Positions 44,699-57,014 of a stretch of 64,000 nucleotides of DNA are shown here, one piece after another; position 1 is the stretch's first letter, and each line of letters begins with the position of its first letter. The notes under the pieces are model-generated. The model did not search any database and was not told where the DNA came from. It worked only from the letters and a program-made list of their open reading frames with translations. Source of the stretch: Humulus lupulus (lineage: Eukaryota; Streptophyta; Magnoliopsida; Rosales; Cannabaceae). The position numbers and the translations under genes were made by a program. The stretch spans positions 196,349,481-196,413,480 of the forward strand of contig NC_084798.1 of assembly GCF_963169125.1 (NCBI RefSeq), written 5' to 3'.

Positions 44699-45745
44699 TT
44701 TTGCACCACATTGTGTAATAAACTGTAGCGTCCCAAAATTTCTAATAAGGCTTAGGGCTTTGATTAGCGTGCCTGGAGGGTAATAATTATTAATATGTGA
44801 ATTTGATAAGTATGTGATTAGAAATGCATGTTTAGGTGAATTAAATATGCATGTGGGCCATATTTGATTATTAGGGGCATGTTTTGAATTTTAGCCTGTT
44901 GAGGGCATAAATTCAATATTTGTGTATATTTTGATTGACACCACGTGTGAGTGGTGATATATTTGTGATGCACGATCAGAGACAGTCCTAGGGAGCGGTT
45001 TAGTTGGAAAGTCACAACCGGACCCGATACCCGACTCGGGGCGAGTCAAGGGGTATTTTGAGTGTTAGATATTTAATTGAGTTATCGGGTTGTGAGAATA
45101 AATAATTGGAGATATATTTGAAGTTAGAGAATCTAGGAGGGAATGTTGGAAAAATTTACTATTTTGCCCTCGGGGACGTTTTTGGTACCCGAGCCTTGGG
45201 ACTAACTTAGTCACTTAAGTTAGGTAAGACAAAACATAGAAACACTTAGAATTTTTTCCCAAAACTGACCCTATCTTCATTCTCTCTCACTCTTGTTTTC
45301 TCTAGACCTTTCCAAGGGAACCATTGAAGCTAAAACAAGGAATTGAAGCTCTAAACTTGAAGATTAGCTCAGTATTAGCTTGTGGATTCAGACAGAGATT
45401 GAGGTAAGCTTTGAATTATGATTTTAACCATTAAATTATGTAATTCTTGGCTGAGTTTTAGTGTTCTTGGGTCTTTGAAGTTAAAGATTGAATTGGGGAT
45501 TTGATGAGGTTTTAAGCTAGCTTTTTGTTGGGTTTTGTTGCTGGGAACATTTTAGAACTATTGTGATAGTTAAATTGTGTTGTTGAATTGATTTTGAGTT
45601 AAATTGGTTGGGTTTTGGTTGTTGAAATGATGGATTTTTCTGGGTTCAAAGGGGTCGGGTCGCGGCTCTGTTCTTGGTGAGCTGCGACCCTCTAGAACAG
45701 ATGGGGGCCAAGAAGAAGGGTGGGTCGCGGCTCACCTATGGTTGG

Positions 45746-48558
45746 TGTAACGCCCTAAACTCCAGGAACCGTTACGGTGTGCATTTTAAACAATGCTAAA
45801 CTCGCTAATCGAGTCATTTGGCCATAATCATGTAACTAATTATGATTAGCGGTTTAGGGATTAAATTTTTTTGTTAAAATATAATGTTTCATTAGAACGT
45901 TTACTGTATATATTGAGATCCCAAAAATACAATTTAAATGTTTATTACAACAAAATAATTACAACGAGCCGATCTAAGCGGCAAAACAGGGGTTAACCTT
46001 AGTTCCTCTTTCAAACCTCGGTCGTGGTGGTCGAGCAGCTGCATATGTACACATCGTCACCTAAGCTCTCCAACTCAAGGATGGTCCAGCTTTCTTTTAC
46101 CTTTACCTGCACCACATAGCAGCCGTGAGCCAAACCCCAGCAAGAAAACTCAATATGCTCATGAACAGACATATCACGACATCAAATCACATCTGGCATG
46201 CCTAGCAAATATAGCTTTATTTAAGCATGCAAATAAATTCAGACAATGCTGGGGAATCTAGGATAAGAAATCCCGCCCTCCTGATTGGATGATTATCAAG
46301 TCAATCCTAATCAGATGGGTGATTTAACACTTGAGGTTCTGGTAAACCATATTGAGTGACTGACAAGCAAGTCACCACGGGGCTCAGCACCCACAACCAT
46401 GCCAATGATGATCATCATGATCATACAGAGCTTACATCCCTGAGTAGATGAGTGAATATCACTTTGAGGTTCTGTTAAACCATAATGAGTGACTGACAAG
46501 CAAGTCACTATGGGGCTCAGCACCCACAGCCGTGTGACGAAAATGTCACCTAGGCTTTCTGGCAATGGCTCTAATCAGATGAGTGATTTAACACTTGAGG
46601 TTCTGGTAAACCATACTGAGTGACTGATGGGCAAGTCACTAGCTTAAACAGATGAGTGATTGATGGGTAAGTCACACGGGGCTTGGCACCCATAGCCATG
46701 TGACTAAACAGTCACTAGGCTTGCTGGCCCTGGCTCTAAATGACTAGCCTTTGGCTAGACAAGCGCTTTTAGGTTTCATCAAACTTGAGGTCAGTCCGGC
46801 ATTAATGCTTATTTGAGTCATTCAATGCAAATGCCGATTAGATCTAATCTTTTATTGGCTTGCGTTAAACACGCTAAGTCTATCCTAGACTTTTTAGTCA
46901 ATACCAGGTGACCAGTGCTCATTACTACTGCGAGCTTGACAAGTAGGTCACAGCTTCATAGCTAATACTGACACCATTGCCAATTCTGACTAGTTAGTCA
47001 GAGCCACGCACAAGTAAGCAATGCTACTAGACATATATTATATGTCAAATATCCAAAAGTAAGGCATTCAGCATGCTTACTTAACAGTTGCTAGCATAAT
47101 TATGATCATGCACAAACACAGAGACTCAAGCTCTGATCAATCTCGTATTCATCCGTCATGGCATGCCCTAATCACATGTTTCTAGTGCATCACATGCATC
47201 ACATTTAAACATCCAACATGCATCAAGAATAACAATGCATGTCACATATGGGGTGCAGTTTTCTTACCTCTGGTCCAAGCATAGGTTACCAATAAACGAG
47301 CCACAAGCACGATCCTGATTCCAAGCCTCTAGTGATAATGTAGTCACAACCATAAACAGTGATCCAATGAGTTCAAGTTCTAAACCCCAATCCCGAAACT
47401 AAGACCTAGCCTCCGAGACGTCGAATCCCACTTATCCAGGTAGTAGGAATGATCCTGAGGCCTAAGGTTTGAGTTCCCATGACTAAAAACCCATTTTGGC
47501 CATTTTCCCCCTTTTGAGTCACGACCCCAAACATTAGAGCCACAGCCCCACTCAAGTCAGGCCCATAAATCTTCTCCGACAACAATTAGAGCCGCAGCTC
47601 AAATAGCCCATCAGCCCCAAACCACCAGCTTCTTCAAGCTTGAGTCGCGGCGCCCAAGAACAGAGCCGCGACTCAACCTCGAACCCAGCTAGAAAACCTC
47701 CATTTATTCATTTAAAAACCTTCCAAAAATCCTACCCAAACATATCCAAATCCCAAAATCAAAGTTCCCAAACATCCCCATGATCCAAAACCCAAAAAAC
47801 CCAAGCTTCAATCAAATCAAAAACTCATCAAAACACAAAATCCAATTCAAGCTTAAAAACTTAGAACTTAAAACTTGAATTACCTCCGATTGAGTTGTTT
47901 CCTAACTAAATCCTATGGCTAATAAGGTTCTAATCTTTCCTAGAATTGCTATGACTCAATCCTCGCTTGAATCCGAGTCGTAGAAGTTTCCTTTGAAAAT
48001 GCGATCGGGAGACAAAAATGGAACTTTGAGGGAGAGAGAACGTTCTGAACGTTCTTTTTATTTCTTAAAAGGTTACTTCAAGCTTAAGTAGCCTCAAACA
48101 AATCCTAACGCTCGGGGTCCCAAAAACATCCCCGGGGGCAAAATAGTCAAAACCCCCAGAATTTCCCCCTGATCTTACTAACTCCCAATTTATCATCAAA
48201 TATTTATTCCCATTACCCAATAACCCGGTAATGCTCTAAATACCCCTTGAATCACTCCGAGTCAAGAATAAATCCCGTTGTGACTTTCCCATTAACTTAC
48301 TTCCTAGGATCGTCTCATGCTGAGTAACCCTAGCATAACCAAATAATAATAAAGCACCACACACATATCACATATATGCCAAATATGCCCGAAATGGCCA
48401 AAATATGAAATCACCCAATTAATCAGAAATAGGTTCGCATGCATATTTAATACACCTAAACATGCATATTATCATTAAATAGCATAATAAATCAATTATG
48501 GCCCTCTCGGCCTCCTAAACAAGGTCATAAACCTTATTAGGAAATTTGAGGCATTATA
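45746..48558 (-). mobile_element. Solo LTR (family B) in chromovirus LTR, perfect GTTGG duplication
   Basis: It starts TGTAACGCCCTAAACTCC and ends GAGGCATTATA. GTTGG lies at 45,741-45,745 and 48,559-48,563. The 3' LTR of the host shows the empty site (58,038 region). At 2.8 kb it is long; the extra length is partly due to internal repeats at 46,311-46,700. It is related to 33,513-35,836. Confidence 0.88.
46311..46700. repeat. Tandem repeat in solo LTR (about 130-bp units)
   Basis: Units containing CAGATGAGTGAT, CACTTGAGGTTCTGGTAAAC, GAGTGACTGACAAGCAAGTC and GGGGCTCAGCACCCAC recur about three times, with differences and partial copies. It explains a minus-strand 84-codon open frame, which is not a gene. 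Confidence 0.7.
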
Positions 48559-48995
48559 GTTGGGTTGCGGCGCATGTCTGCTGATTGGGGAGGCTGAGCC
48601 TCTAGTTGAGGTGCACTGCGACACAAGGCCATGGGGCCGCGACTCTTAGGGGGTTTTTGGACCCCGAGAAGGTTTTTGGCTCGGGAACCCAAAAGTTAAG
48701 ACTCGGGATGGATTTTATCACCTAGATTGATAGAATTCAAAGTCCCGGAGACTATAATTATATCCCAAAGTTATTTAATGGATTAGAGCTTGATGGATGG
48801 ATGTTGTTGATACGTTGTGACTAGGGTTTCAGCGAGGCTCGGACTAGGGGACTGTGCTCAGGATATCAATGTTTAGGAAGCTTGGGAAACAGGTAAGAAA
48901 ACTGTTGTACCTGTAGAGCAGGGCGTGGCCCTATAGTTTGTATTGCAGGGCACGACCTTATGTGATTGTGTTGCAGGGCATAGCCCTATTCTATA

Positions 48996-51396
48996 TGTAA
49001 CGACCCAAATTCACTAATAAGGCTGAAGGGTCTTGATTAGTGTGCTTGGAGGGCATGATGGGAATTATGTGTGATTTTAATTATTAAGATGCATGATTAT
49101 GAGTTAAAGCATGTTATATGACTATTTGAGTATTTGAGATGCATGACTATGTGTATTAGTATGCATGTAGGCCCTGACTAGGTTAGAAGGACATAATCGT
49201 AATTTTGGCCATTATGGGCATCACTGCTTTGATATATGTGGTAATTGTCGAGACCACATTATTATGTGGATATATCCGTGATCTGTGACTCGAGACGATC
49301 CTAGTGAGCAAAGTAGCGGAAAAGTCATGGCGGAGATTTATACCCGGCTCGGGGTGAGCTTAGGGGTATAAATGGGAATTTACCGAATATACTGGAGTCT
49401 AACGTGACATTGAGGAACATTAGTGGTGATTAGTTAGGTATCGGGAATTAAGCGGGAAATATTAGAGACACTCGAGGAGTTAGCGGGAATTGGGTAAAAT
49501 GACCAAAATGCCCTTAAGTGGGTTAAAGGGTTTAGATTTAATAGGGAGAGCATAACGGTCATTTGGCTTACAGGAGTTAAGTATTACCAAGGCTTTATGT
49601 TAGTGGGAAGTGTAGAGAAATGTAGAAGTCTGAAAAAGAAGGAAAAGGAAGGGAAAAGAAAGGAAGGAAAACAGAGAGAGTTCTCTAGGTCGGTTTATAA
49701 TTTCCTTCACCTGTTTCTTGAGGATTTCTAGAGTAAAGCTCAGAGGAGAGCTGGGATAAACTAAGCATCAAGGATTCTAAGCTAAGTGTGGGGAATTGGC
49801 AGAGGTTTAGCAAGGGTTCATCAACACTTGAGGTAAGACTTTAGAGTTCTTCAGTTTCAGTTTCTCGTTTTTGAGCTATGGTTTTTAAGTTGAATTGGAT
49901 GGAACTTTAGGGGAATTCAGGCCTAAGGCTGAGGAGGAGCAAGCCAAGGAAGTCTAGTGGCACCTTGAGGTCGAAATTCCACCAGAGGTATAAATTCTAA
50001 ACTCCAACTTTGTTGTTCAGCTGGTTTTTACTGAGGTTTAGAGCTTAGGAGTGGCTATGGTGAATTCTGAGTTTGTGGATGCATGTGCTTAAGTTCTAGG
50101 TATTTGGGGTGCTTGGGATGAGTGGAGTATGGTCATAGGGTTGTTTATGAGATTGGGAAAGATTTGGAAGAGTTTTGGTTGAGGTTGGTTGGAGAAAATC
50201 GCATAAGGGAAAAAACTGGTGTTGACCTGCCTGTGACTAGCGCTACAACGCTAGTCTTTGGGTGCTGTAGCGCTAGGCCAAGTTTGCTGAGGGATTTTGT
50301 TTCTGTTTGTAGCGCTGTAGCGCCCTCCCATGAGCGTTGTAGCGCTACCCTGCCTTCTGAAGGGGATTTTAGGGTTGTTTGCAAGGGTTTTTGACCTAAG
50401 GTTTGGGGTTTGTTTCCACCACCTTGTTTGGTGGAACTAGGACTTCCCGGGGGCTCGGGATTGGCCCTGGGGCTACGTTTCGAACTTGGGGGTTGATGAT
50501 GACTTTGGTCCATGATTGTGTTTAGGTGAGCGCTAGGGCTTGAAGGGGATCGTGCTCAAGGAGTCGAGGGATCAAAGCTAGTGAATTGAAAGGTAAGAAA
50601 ACTGCACCCGAATATATGTTTGTGATGGGACTAAGTGCTCCCGAGAGTTGTATCGTGTCAATGATGGTATTACGCCATGGGACATGTAAAGCGGCCTAAG
50701 AGTGTCGTACATAGTGTTTGCGCACAGGGCGCGGCTTGGTCACTAGTAGCCGAGAATATTCACTGAGCTCGGCTTAAGCGGGCCGGAGTCAGTGGGATAA
50801 CGGAGGGAGCAGCCTGAGAGCGCTAGCCCTAGTTATCATTTGTACAGTGATATATGATATGAATTGATATGCCTAGCATGTTGGATACTTGATTATATTG
50901 ATTGACTATATGTTTGGGATTATGTGATGCAATGTGAGATATTGACTTGTCTGTTGATTGTTTATGCTCTGTTGTTGCGTTTTCTTGCTGGGCCTTGGCC
51001 ACAGGTGCTACGTGGTGCAGGTAAAGGCAAAGGCAAGTTGGACCAATCCTGAGTTGGAGGGCTGCGGGGCTGAATGTACATAGCCAGCTTTTCGATTGCC
51101 GTGGTCGAGGAGTGGATCAGGACAGGGATTATCTAACTGCTTGTTTTGCCTTAGTATGGCTGGTTATTGTATCTGAATCTTATAACTTTTGTAAACGATC
51201 TCTAAACTTGTATTTTTGGGATCCCGTGTAAACAAATGATGCTTCTTAATGGAAATGTGGCTTTTGAGACCAAATCATTTTAAACCCTAGTTCCTTGATA
51301 GTTTCAGTAACACGATTTTAACTAAATGATTTGATTAGCAAGTCTTCTACTTTATAAACACACAGTGTAACGGTCTTGGCTATCCAGAGCGTTACA
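48996..51396 (+). mobile_element. Solo LTR (family B, plus strand) in chromovirus LTR
   Basis: It starts TGTAACGACCCAAATTCAC and ends CAGAGCGTTACA, 2401 bases, with flanks CTATA and GTATA (4 of 5). Its opening words (CTAATAAGGCTGAAGG, TTGATTAGTGTGC) parallel the host LTR (CTAATAAGGCTTAGGG, TTGATTAGCGTGC), so the two families are relatives. Open frames at 50,122-50,513 on both strands lack motifs. Confidence 0.82.
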
Positions 51397-52137
51397 GTAT
51401 ATGTTTGTATTTGTTGATTATATGCTATGTATTGCATATTTGTGAGTGAACGACGAAGGTCGGGAATGGTGAAGGCCGAGAATGGCGTTAAGCACGTGGA
51501 GTGCAAGGTCGAATACGACAAGGCCCGGGAACGACGTTGAGCACGCGGAGTGCAAGCCACTTGGGTGAGACCCTTCTTGGATGCTTGAGTCATCCTCACG
51601 GTGTAGACTGTGAACCCAGGGCCTGGTAAAGCGCCTGGGACGGCGTGGCCGCTATGTGTTTAGCCTGTTGGCTGCCTGGTTATATGTTGATTGATAATTG
51701 TGCATATGTTAATTGTTCGTGTTGAGTTTTCTTGCTGAGCTTCGTCTCACGGGTGCTCTATGGTGCAGGTAAGGGCAAGGGAAAGGTCGTCCAACCATGA
51801 GTACAGAGAGTGTGAAGCGGCGTGTACATGTTCGGCTTGCCTGGCTGCCACGGCCAGGGGTATTTTTGGGAAATGATATGTATTAACCTGAATTTTGTCA
51901 TTTAGTCGACTTTAAATGTATTATGAGTTGTAAATATATTTTCTAAACAATATTTTGAATTTCCAATTGTAAAACCTTATGAGATTTCAATGAGTAACCA
52001 AACATTTTGTATTTAATGATTGGAATGGGTTTTGTCGCAACTTAGCTACACTTTTAACCTAATACCTCGATTAGCGAGTGATTAGCACATTTTAAACTCA
52101 CTTAGTAACGACTCTAAGGAAGTAAGGCGTTACAATT

Positions 52138-52149
52138 TGGTATCAGAGC
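52138..52149 (+). other. Primer binding site of chromovirus (tRNA-Met)
   Basis: TGGTATCAGAGC, three bases after the 5' LTR end at 52,134. Confidence 0.88.
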
Positions 52150-52472
52150 GAGCCATGGTTTATGGTTCCTGGAGATTGACCGAACATGTATGCTCGCTGT
52201 CAGTGACAAGCTCGACTCAGGGTTGGTTGGTAATGATTGAATTATATGCTTGATTATGTGCTTAAGTGCCCTATTTGCCTGACTATTTTATATAGAGCTG
52301 ATGAATGTGTTGACATATGTATGATGTTAGGGCATGGCCCCCTTGAGTGTTGTATGTTATGTGTGTATTGTGGACTACTGTTTGTGGTTGGTGGACGTGA
52401 ATTGGGAGGTGGTTTTGGATGTTTTTATCATGCCTGATGAGCGGCGTCGTTGATTGCAGGCATATTGTTGAG

Positions 52473-53560
52473 ATGCCTCGAAGATCAACCAGATTCCGCG
52501 GCAATAGGACCGAGGATGACAACCAGGGCCAGGACCCTCCACCTGCCCCACAGAATTGGCAACAGTTGTTTTCCGAAATGGAAGCCAGACTGCACCAAAT
52601 ATAGAAGAAGAGCTTCGACAGTTGAGGCAACAGGCCCCTCCTCAGGGCATTGGGTTGCAGGTTCAACAGGCTGTGGCACCTGTGCCAGTTCAGTCTGTTA
52701 TGGAGAATAGGTGGGAACCTTTGTATGAGAGGTTCATGAAGCAGCATCCTCCCACCTTCGAGGTTGGACCAGACCCATTGCGGGTAGAGCAGTGGATGAA
52801 TATGATATCTTCCATTCTGGACTTCATGAGGGTGGAAAGGAACGAGAGGGTAGCTTGTGCCAGCTACATGTTTAGAGAGGATGCTCGCATCTGGTGGGAT
52901 GTGGTAACTCATAGAAGAAATGTTGCAGTTATGACCTGGGAAGAGTTCATAAACATTTTCAACGAGAAGTATTACAATGTTGCAGTCCGAGCTGCGAAGG
53001 TTGGCGAGTTTACTAACCTGACTCAGAACGGGATGACAGTTACTGAGTACGCCTTAAGATTTGACCAGTTGGCAAAATTTGCGCCGGATTTGGTATCGAC
53101 TGATGCGGCACGAAGGGATAGGTTTGTGTGGGGTTTGAATTTTATGATCACCTGTGATGTTAAGATAACTTTGGATCCAAGGACTACTACGTATGCTCAA
53201 GTAGTGGACAAGGCCATTACTGCTGAGGGGGTCGAGGATCAGATATGGAGAGAGGGTTCTGCTAGGCGCGATGCTAGGAGCACGGTGCCTCCTTTTACCG
53301 GAGCTAGTTGGGGTAGTGGCCCCAGTGAGTAGAAGAGAAAGGCCCCAGACTTTTTCGTTCCTCCTAGTTCAGATAGGAGGGCACGAGGTGATTTTAGTGG
53401 CCGTTAGGGCAGGGGTGACAACTGAAGGAGTTTCCTAGTGTGTCCTCAGTGTAGAAGATGACATTAGGGGGAGTGCAGGATCAGGGCCTGCTTTATTTGT
53501 GAGAGTGTCATCCATTTGAAGAAGGACTGCCCACAAGCCAGGAAAGAGGAGCTGAAGCAG
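52473..53560 (+). pseudogene. Chromovirus gag with degenerate zinc knuckle
   Basis: A start codon at 52,473 opens a frame that breaks after 44 codons; the gag continues in another frame from about 52,590, so one frameshift is present. The gag core is clear: EQWMNMISSILDF, ARIWWDVV, WEEFINIFNEKYY and FVWGLN. A TAG at 53,330 and further stops lie between it and the knuckle CFICESVIHLKKDCP, where the usual Gly before His is missing. Several stops sit where related elements commonly have Gln or Arg. Confidence 0.85.
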
Positions 53561-53725
53561 AGCGACAGCCTCGCTCCTGCCAGAGTATTCACCTTGACCC
53601 AAACTGAGGTTGAGGCTAGCCCCTCAGTCGTGGCAGGTCAGATTTCTAGTGCTGGTTCTTCTTTTACTGCATTGATTGATTTGGGGGCTACTCATTCATT
53701 TGTGCCTGCTAGAGTGATAGATTAG
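53561..53725 (+). pseudogene. Chromovirus aspartic protease remnant
   Basis: The active-site loop reads ALIDLGATHSFV, where the family has a Ser between Asp and Gly; here it is Leu. The Asp is kept. A TAG follows at 53,723, and the reading frame shifts before 53,842. Confidence 0.75.
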
Positions 53726-53841
53726 TTGTGTAGACCTAGTGATTTGTATGCTATGAGATTTCAGACTTTGTTTTCGACTAGAGAACTGGTAGTCTCTAGG
53801 AGATAGGTTAGAGCATTGCCAGTAGAGATAGACGTAGATAG

Positions 53842-56800
53842 TTGTCTGTTGATCTGGTTGAGTTAGCGATGGATGACTTCGATATGATTCTAGAGATGGA
53901 TTGGTTATCGAAGTACGGGGCGACGATTGACTGCAAGCGCAGGATGGTGACTTTTGAACCAGAAGGGGATGTACCCTTTGTATTTGTGGGGACAGTTAGT
54001 GGATCACGAGTAACTATGATTTCGGCACTGAAGGCTAGATACCTAATGCAGGAAGGTTGCATAGGATTCCTAACAAACATTGTGGATACCTCTAGAGTTG
54101 TGTCGGTTGGACCAAGTGAGACCAGGTTGGTATGTGAGTTTTGAGATTTATTTCCAGCAAACTTGCCAGGGTTGCCGCCACAACGGGAGATCGAGTTTGT
54201 TATAGAGTTGGCGCCAAAGGCGGAGCTAGTATCTAGGACACCTTATAGAATGGCTCCAGCAGAGTTGAAGGAATTGAAGATTTAGTTGAAGGAGTTACTA
54301 GATTTGGGGTTCATCAGACCGAGTTTCTCGCCATGGGGTGCTCCAGTGTTGTTCGTCAAGAAGAAGGATGGATCTTTAAGGATGTGTATTGACTACAGGA
54401 AGCTGAATAAGTTGACCATTAAGAACAAGTACCCACTACCTAGGATCGACGACTTGTTTGACCAGTTACAAGGGAGGACAATGTTCTCTAAGATCGACCT
54501 CCGATTAGGTTATCACCAGTTAAGGATTAAAGAGGAGGACATACCAAAGACCGCTTTCCGCACGAGATATGGACACTATGAATTCTTAGTTATGTCCTTT
54601 GGATTAACCAACGCCCCAGCAAATTTCATGGATTTGATGAATAGGGTCTTCAAGGACTATTTGGACAAGTTTGTGATCGTGTTTATTGATGACATACTAG
54701 TGTACTCTTAGTCAAAAACAGAGCATGAGCAGCATTTACGCTTGGTATTACAGCGGTTGAGAGAGCATAGGTTATACGCTAAGTTCAGCAAGTGTGAGTT
54801 TTGGCTACCGCAAGTCACGTTTCTGGGCCATATTGTCAGTAAGGAGGGGATTCTGGTTGACCCAAGCAAGATTGAGGCAGTGAGAGATTGGCCTAGACCG
54901 AGCAGTGTACCGAAAGTTAAGAGCTTTCTGGGATTGGCAGGGTATTATCGGCGGTTTGTTGAGAGGTTGTCTAGGATAGCCACACTGTTGACTGAGTAAA
55001 CACGAAAGAAGACTAAGTATGTGTGAACAGACAGGTGTGAGAACAGTTTCAAGGAATTTAAGCGGCGACTGATCACCGCTCCAGTATTGAGTTTGCTGTC
55101 AGATAATGAGAAGTTTGTGGTTTATTGTGATGCTTTCAGTTTAGGGTGTGTGCTGATGCAAGCCGGAAAGGTGATAGCCTATGCATCGAGACAGCTAAAG
55201 AAGTATGAACATAGATATCCCACGCATGATCTGGAGTTGGCAGTGGTGGTATTTGCACTCAAGGTTTGGAGACATTATCTATATGGTGAGAAGTGTGAAA
55301 TATACATCGACCATAAGAGTTTGAAGTACTTCTTTACTCAGAGGGATCTGAATAAGCGCCAGAGATGGTGGTTAGAACTGGTAAAGGATTATGATTGTGA
55401 TATCCTATACCATCCTGGGAAGGCTAATGTAGTGGCCGATGCATTGAGTCGGAAGGGCCCAAGAAAATTGTTTAGTTTGAGGCAGATATCTGAGGAAATG
55501 ACTAGAGCGGGTATAGAGTTAGTGGTTGGTCAGTTATCCAACATCACTCTTCAGTCTACACTCATTGAGAGGATCAAGGAAGCGCAGGGGGAGGATCCCC
55601 AGTTGAGAGGGCACAGAGAGAGTGTCTTAGTTGGAGCGGCTAGGGACTTCTGTATTTCAGAGATGGGACTATTGAAGTACAAAGGTCGAATATGTGTTCC
55701 GATTGATTTTGATATTCGGCGAGAGATCTTGGATGAATCTCATACCACTCCCTATTCTTTACATTTAGGTACGACGAATATGTACCAAGATTTGAGAACC
55801 TTAGATTGGTGGTCGGGAATGAAGAGAGATGTGGTGGAATATGTGGTCAAGTGCTTAACTTGTCAGCAGGTAAAGGCTGAACATTAGAGGCCAACATGGT
55901 TATTGCAGCTTCTAGGGATTCCAGAGTGGAAGTGGGAGGATATCACCATGGACTTCGTGGTTGGTTTTCCGAAGACCGTGGGACAACATGATTCAGTGTG
56001 GGTGATTGTGGATAGGTATATCAAGTCCGCCCACTTTTTGCCTGTTAGAATGACTTATATTGTGGAGCAGTATGCTGAGTTGTATGTGAAGGAAATTGTT
56101 CGACTCCATGGGGCTCCGAGGTAGATAGTATTCGACAGGGACCCCACCTTTACCTCCAAGTTTTGGGAGAGCCTGCAGAAGGCTATGGGCACACAGTTGC
56201 GGTTTAGTACCACCTATCATCCTCAAATGGATGGATAATTTGAAAGGACGATTCAGATTCTGGAAGATATGCTACGAGCCTGTGTGCTAGATTTTGGGAG
56301 ATCTTGGAGTAAGTATCTCCCTTTGATTGAGTTTTCGTACAACAATAGTTACTAGGCGACTATCGGAGTGACTCCGTATGAGATGTTATATGGGAGGAAG
56401 TGCAGATCATCTATCCATTGGGATGAGATGGGTGAGAGGAGATACTTGGGTCCTGAGTTGGTTCAGAGGACCAATGAGGCGATTGAAAAGATTAGAGCTC
56501 CAATGCTCGCCTCCCAGAGTCGCCAGAAGAGTTACTCGTACTTGAAACGCATAAGCGTAGAGTTTCAAGTCGGTGACCACGTGTTTCTTAGAGTTTCTCC
56601 CTTGAGAGGAGTGAAACGATTTGGTGTTCGGGGCAAGTTGAGCCCTAGGTTTGTTGGCCCCTTTGAGATTCTGGAACGGGTTGGAGAGGTAGCTTACAGA
56701 TTGGCGATGCCTCCAGTTCTATCAGGGGTTCATGATGTATTTCACGTGTCCATGCTTCGGAAGTGCGTATCAGATTCTACTCATGTATTGAGTTATGAGA

Positions 56801-56979
56801 ACTTGGTGTTGGACCAGGATTTTTCATATGAGGATAAGCCGATTTAGATTCTCGACCGGAAGGATAAAGTCAAGACCATCGCCTTGGTAAAAGTGTTGTG
56901 GGGGAACAGCAAGGTTGAGGAGGCGACGTGGGAACTTGAGTCAGATATGCGGGAGCGGTATCCCGAATTATTCAGGTAA
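53842..56979 (+). pseudogene. Chromovirus pol: protease end, RT, RNase H, integrase, chromodomain
   Basis: One reading frame with nine internal stops. Reverse transcriptase: [33 protein letters not shown] and the catalytic FIDDILVYS (near 54,685-54,711). RNase H: VVYCDAFSLGCVLMQ (about 55,118) and HPGKANVVADALSRK. Integrase: zinc part with CLTCQQVKAEH (55,852-55,884), the core Asp in [18 protein letters not shown], then YNNSY and a GPFEILERVG (GPF/Y) module. Chromodomain: ILDRKDKVKTIALVKVLW...EEATWELE to the stop at 56,977. Residues of the catalytic sites are largely preserved in spite of the stops, so the decay is mainly by nonsense changes. Confidence 0.9.
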
Positions 56980-57000
56980 TTTCGAGGATGAAATTTCTGT

Positions 57001-57014
57001 AAGGAAGGGATAGT
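57001..57014 (+). other. Polypurine tract of chromovirus
   Basis: AAGGAAGGGATAGT directly before the 3' LTR. Confidence 0.75.

Larger units (their letters stand above)
37465..44723 (-). mobile_element. Copia element 2 (host of the nested tower)
   Basis: Minus-strand Copia. The 3' LTR lies at about 37,465-38,417, the polypurine tract at 38,418-38,430, and the pol C-terminus at about 38,880-39,128. After a solo LTR the frame resumes at 41,086 and runs to 41,940. After a hAT element, 17 more bases (44,707-44,723) precede the chromovirus insertion. The 5' remainder is not in the window. Reading across the solo LTR the RNase H frame joins correctly, which supports the nesting. Confidence 0.8.
44724..52134 (+). 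repeat. 5' LTR of chromovirus, split into three pieces
   Basis: Pieces 44,724-45,745, 48,564-48,995 and 51,402-52,134 together make about 2.2 kb. It starts TGTAGCGTCCC and ends GGCGTTACA. The first two pieces match the 3' LTR (57,015-58,395) with scattered differences. The last piece holds GTGGAGTGCAAG / GCGGAGTGCAAG partial repeats near 51,500-51,555. Confidence 0.85.

Noticed and set aside
50122..50513. ORFs of 90 and 122 codons on opposite strands in a solo LTR
   Set aside because: Non-coding LTR sequence; no motif and no conservation visible in the sibling LTRs.
52138..52149. TGGTATCAGAGC motifs as tRNA gene fragments
   Set aside because: Position next to LTR ends shows they are retrotransposon primer binding sites.
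52283..52912. 209-codon minus-strand ORF over chromovirus gag
   Set aside because: Shadow of the gag frame; the plus strand carries recognisable gag motifs.
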